From contig PBAR01000033.1 of NCBI GenBank assembly GCA_002718285.1, positions 9,992 to 16,179 of the forward strand: DNA of 6,188 nucleotides. The letters run 5' to 3'. This DNA comes from Fidelibacterota bacterium. Its GTDB lineage: Bacteria; Marinisomatota; Marinisomatia; Marinisomatales; UBA1611. Shown here piece by piece: positions 6,117 to 6,188 of the stretch; the first letter of the stretch is position 1, and the number at the start of each line of letters is the position of its first letter. The notes under the pieces are model-generated. The model ran no database searches. It had not been told where the DNA came from and was given only the letters and a program-made list of their open reading frames with translations. The position numbers were made by a program, and so were the translations under genes.

Positions 6117-6188
6117 GAGGGTGTGGCAGAGTCTGGCTGAATGCACTGGTCTTGAAAACCAGCAAGGGTTTACGCCCTTCGGGGGTTC
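6117..6188 (+). tRNA. tRNA-Ser(UGA), 3' end cut by window
   Basis: The acceptor 5' strand GAGGGTG (6117-6123) is followed by T8-G9 and the D-stem GCA/TGC (6126-6128, 6142-6144). The anticodon stem CTGGT/ACCAG encloses loop CTTGAAA with anticodon TGA at 6153-6155. The long variable arm AAGGG/CCCTT (6164-6179) is typical of serine tRNAs. The window stops inside the T-loop, after GGGGG-TTC. The 3' acceptor strand is not visible, so the first base could be off by one (6116). It decodes mainly UCA and UCG. Confidence 0.92.

Noticed and set aside
6066..6188. Short + strand frames starting at ATG 6066 and ATG 6077 and running into tRNA-Ser(UGA)
   Set aside because: They have no ribosome site and consist mostly of tRNA sequence; one stops within the tRNA and the other is open only because the window ends.

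Overview
The window is an AT-rich bacterial segment with every recognisable gene on the + strand. A PafA-type alkaline phosphatase, a short CNNM/CBS protein, a small MAKK-type protein resembling the DUF4295 family, and a tRNA gene without an encoded CCA all fit a member of the FCB group (Bacteroidota, Ignavibacteria or Marinimicrobia-like). No rRNA or other decisive marker is present, so this placement is an inference.

Positions 1-3929 form one compact block: the 3' end of tyrS (tyrosyl-tRNA synthetase, S4 domain), a secreted PafA-like phosphatase, an ABC-2 ATPase of the NatA type and its NatB-type permease. tyrS/phosphatase and ATPase/permease each share an ATGA stop-start overlap. The phosphatase/ATPase junction is also overlapping or nearly so, which suggests one translationally coupled transcript. 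The ATPase and permease make one exporter. The phosphatase acts outside the cytoplasm and has no obvious mechanistic link to either the exporter or TyrRS.

Positions 3919-3973 hold a perfect 15-bp inverted repeat. It spans the permease stop codon and reaches the first base of the next start codon, that of a CNNM (DUF21)-CBS membrane protein (3973-5016). A well-spaced Shine-Dalgarno sequence then leads a small two-part protein with a basic N-terminal half and an acidic low-complexity tail (5094-5543).

Positions 5578-6188 are an RNA and non-coding region: tRNA-Ser(GGA), a strong intrinsic terminator, about 400 bp with no credible protein gene but several small structured or repeated elements, and the start of tRNA-Ser(UGA), cut by the window end. 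The gene content looks like ordinary chromosomal housekeeping. No mobile element, CRISPR array or clear defence system was found. The features most worth a second look are the hairpin over the CNNM start, the ATPase start that lacks a good initiation site, the tail of the small protein, and the structured element between the two tRNA-Ser genes.
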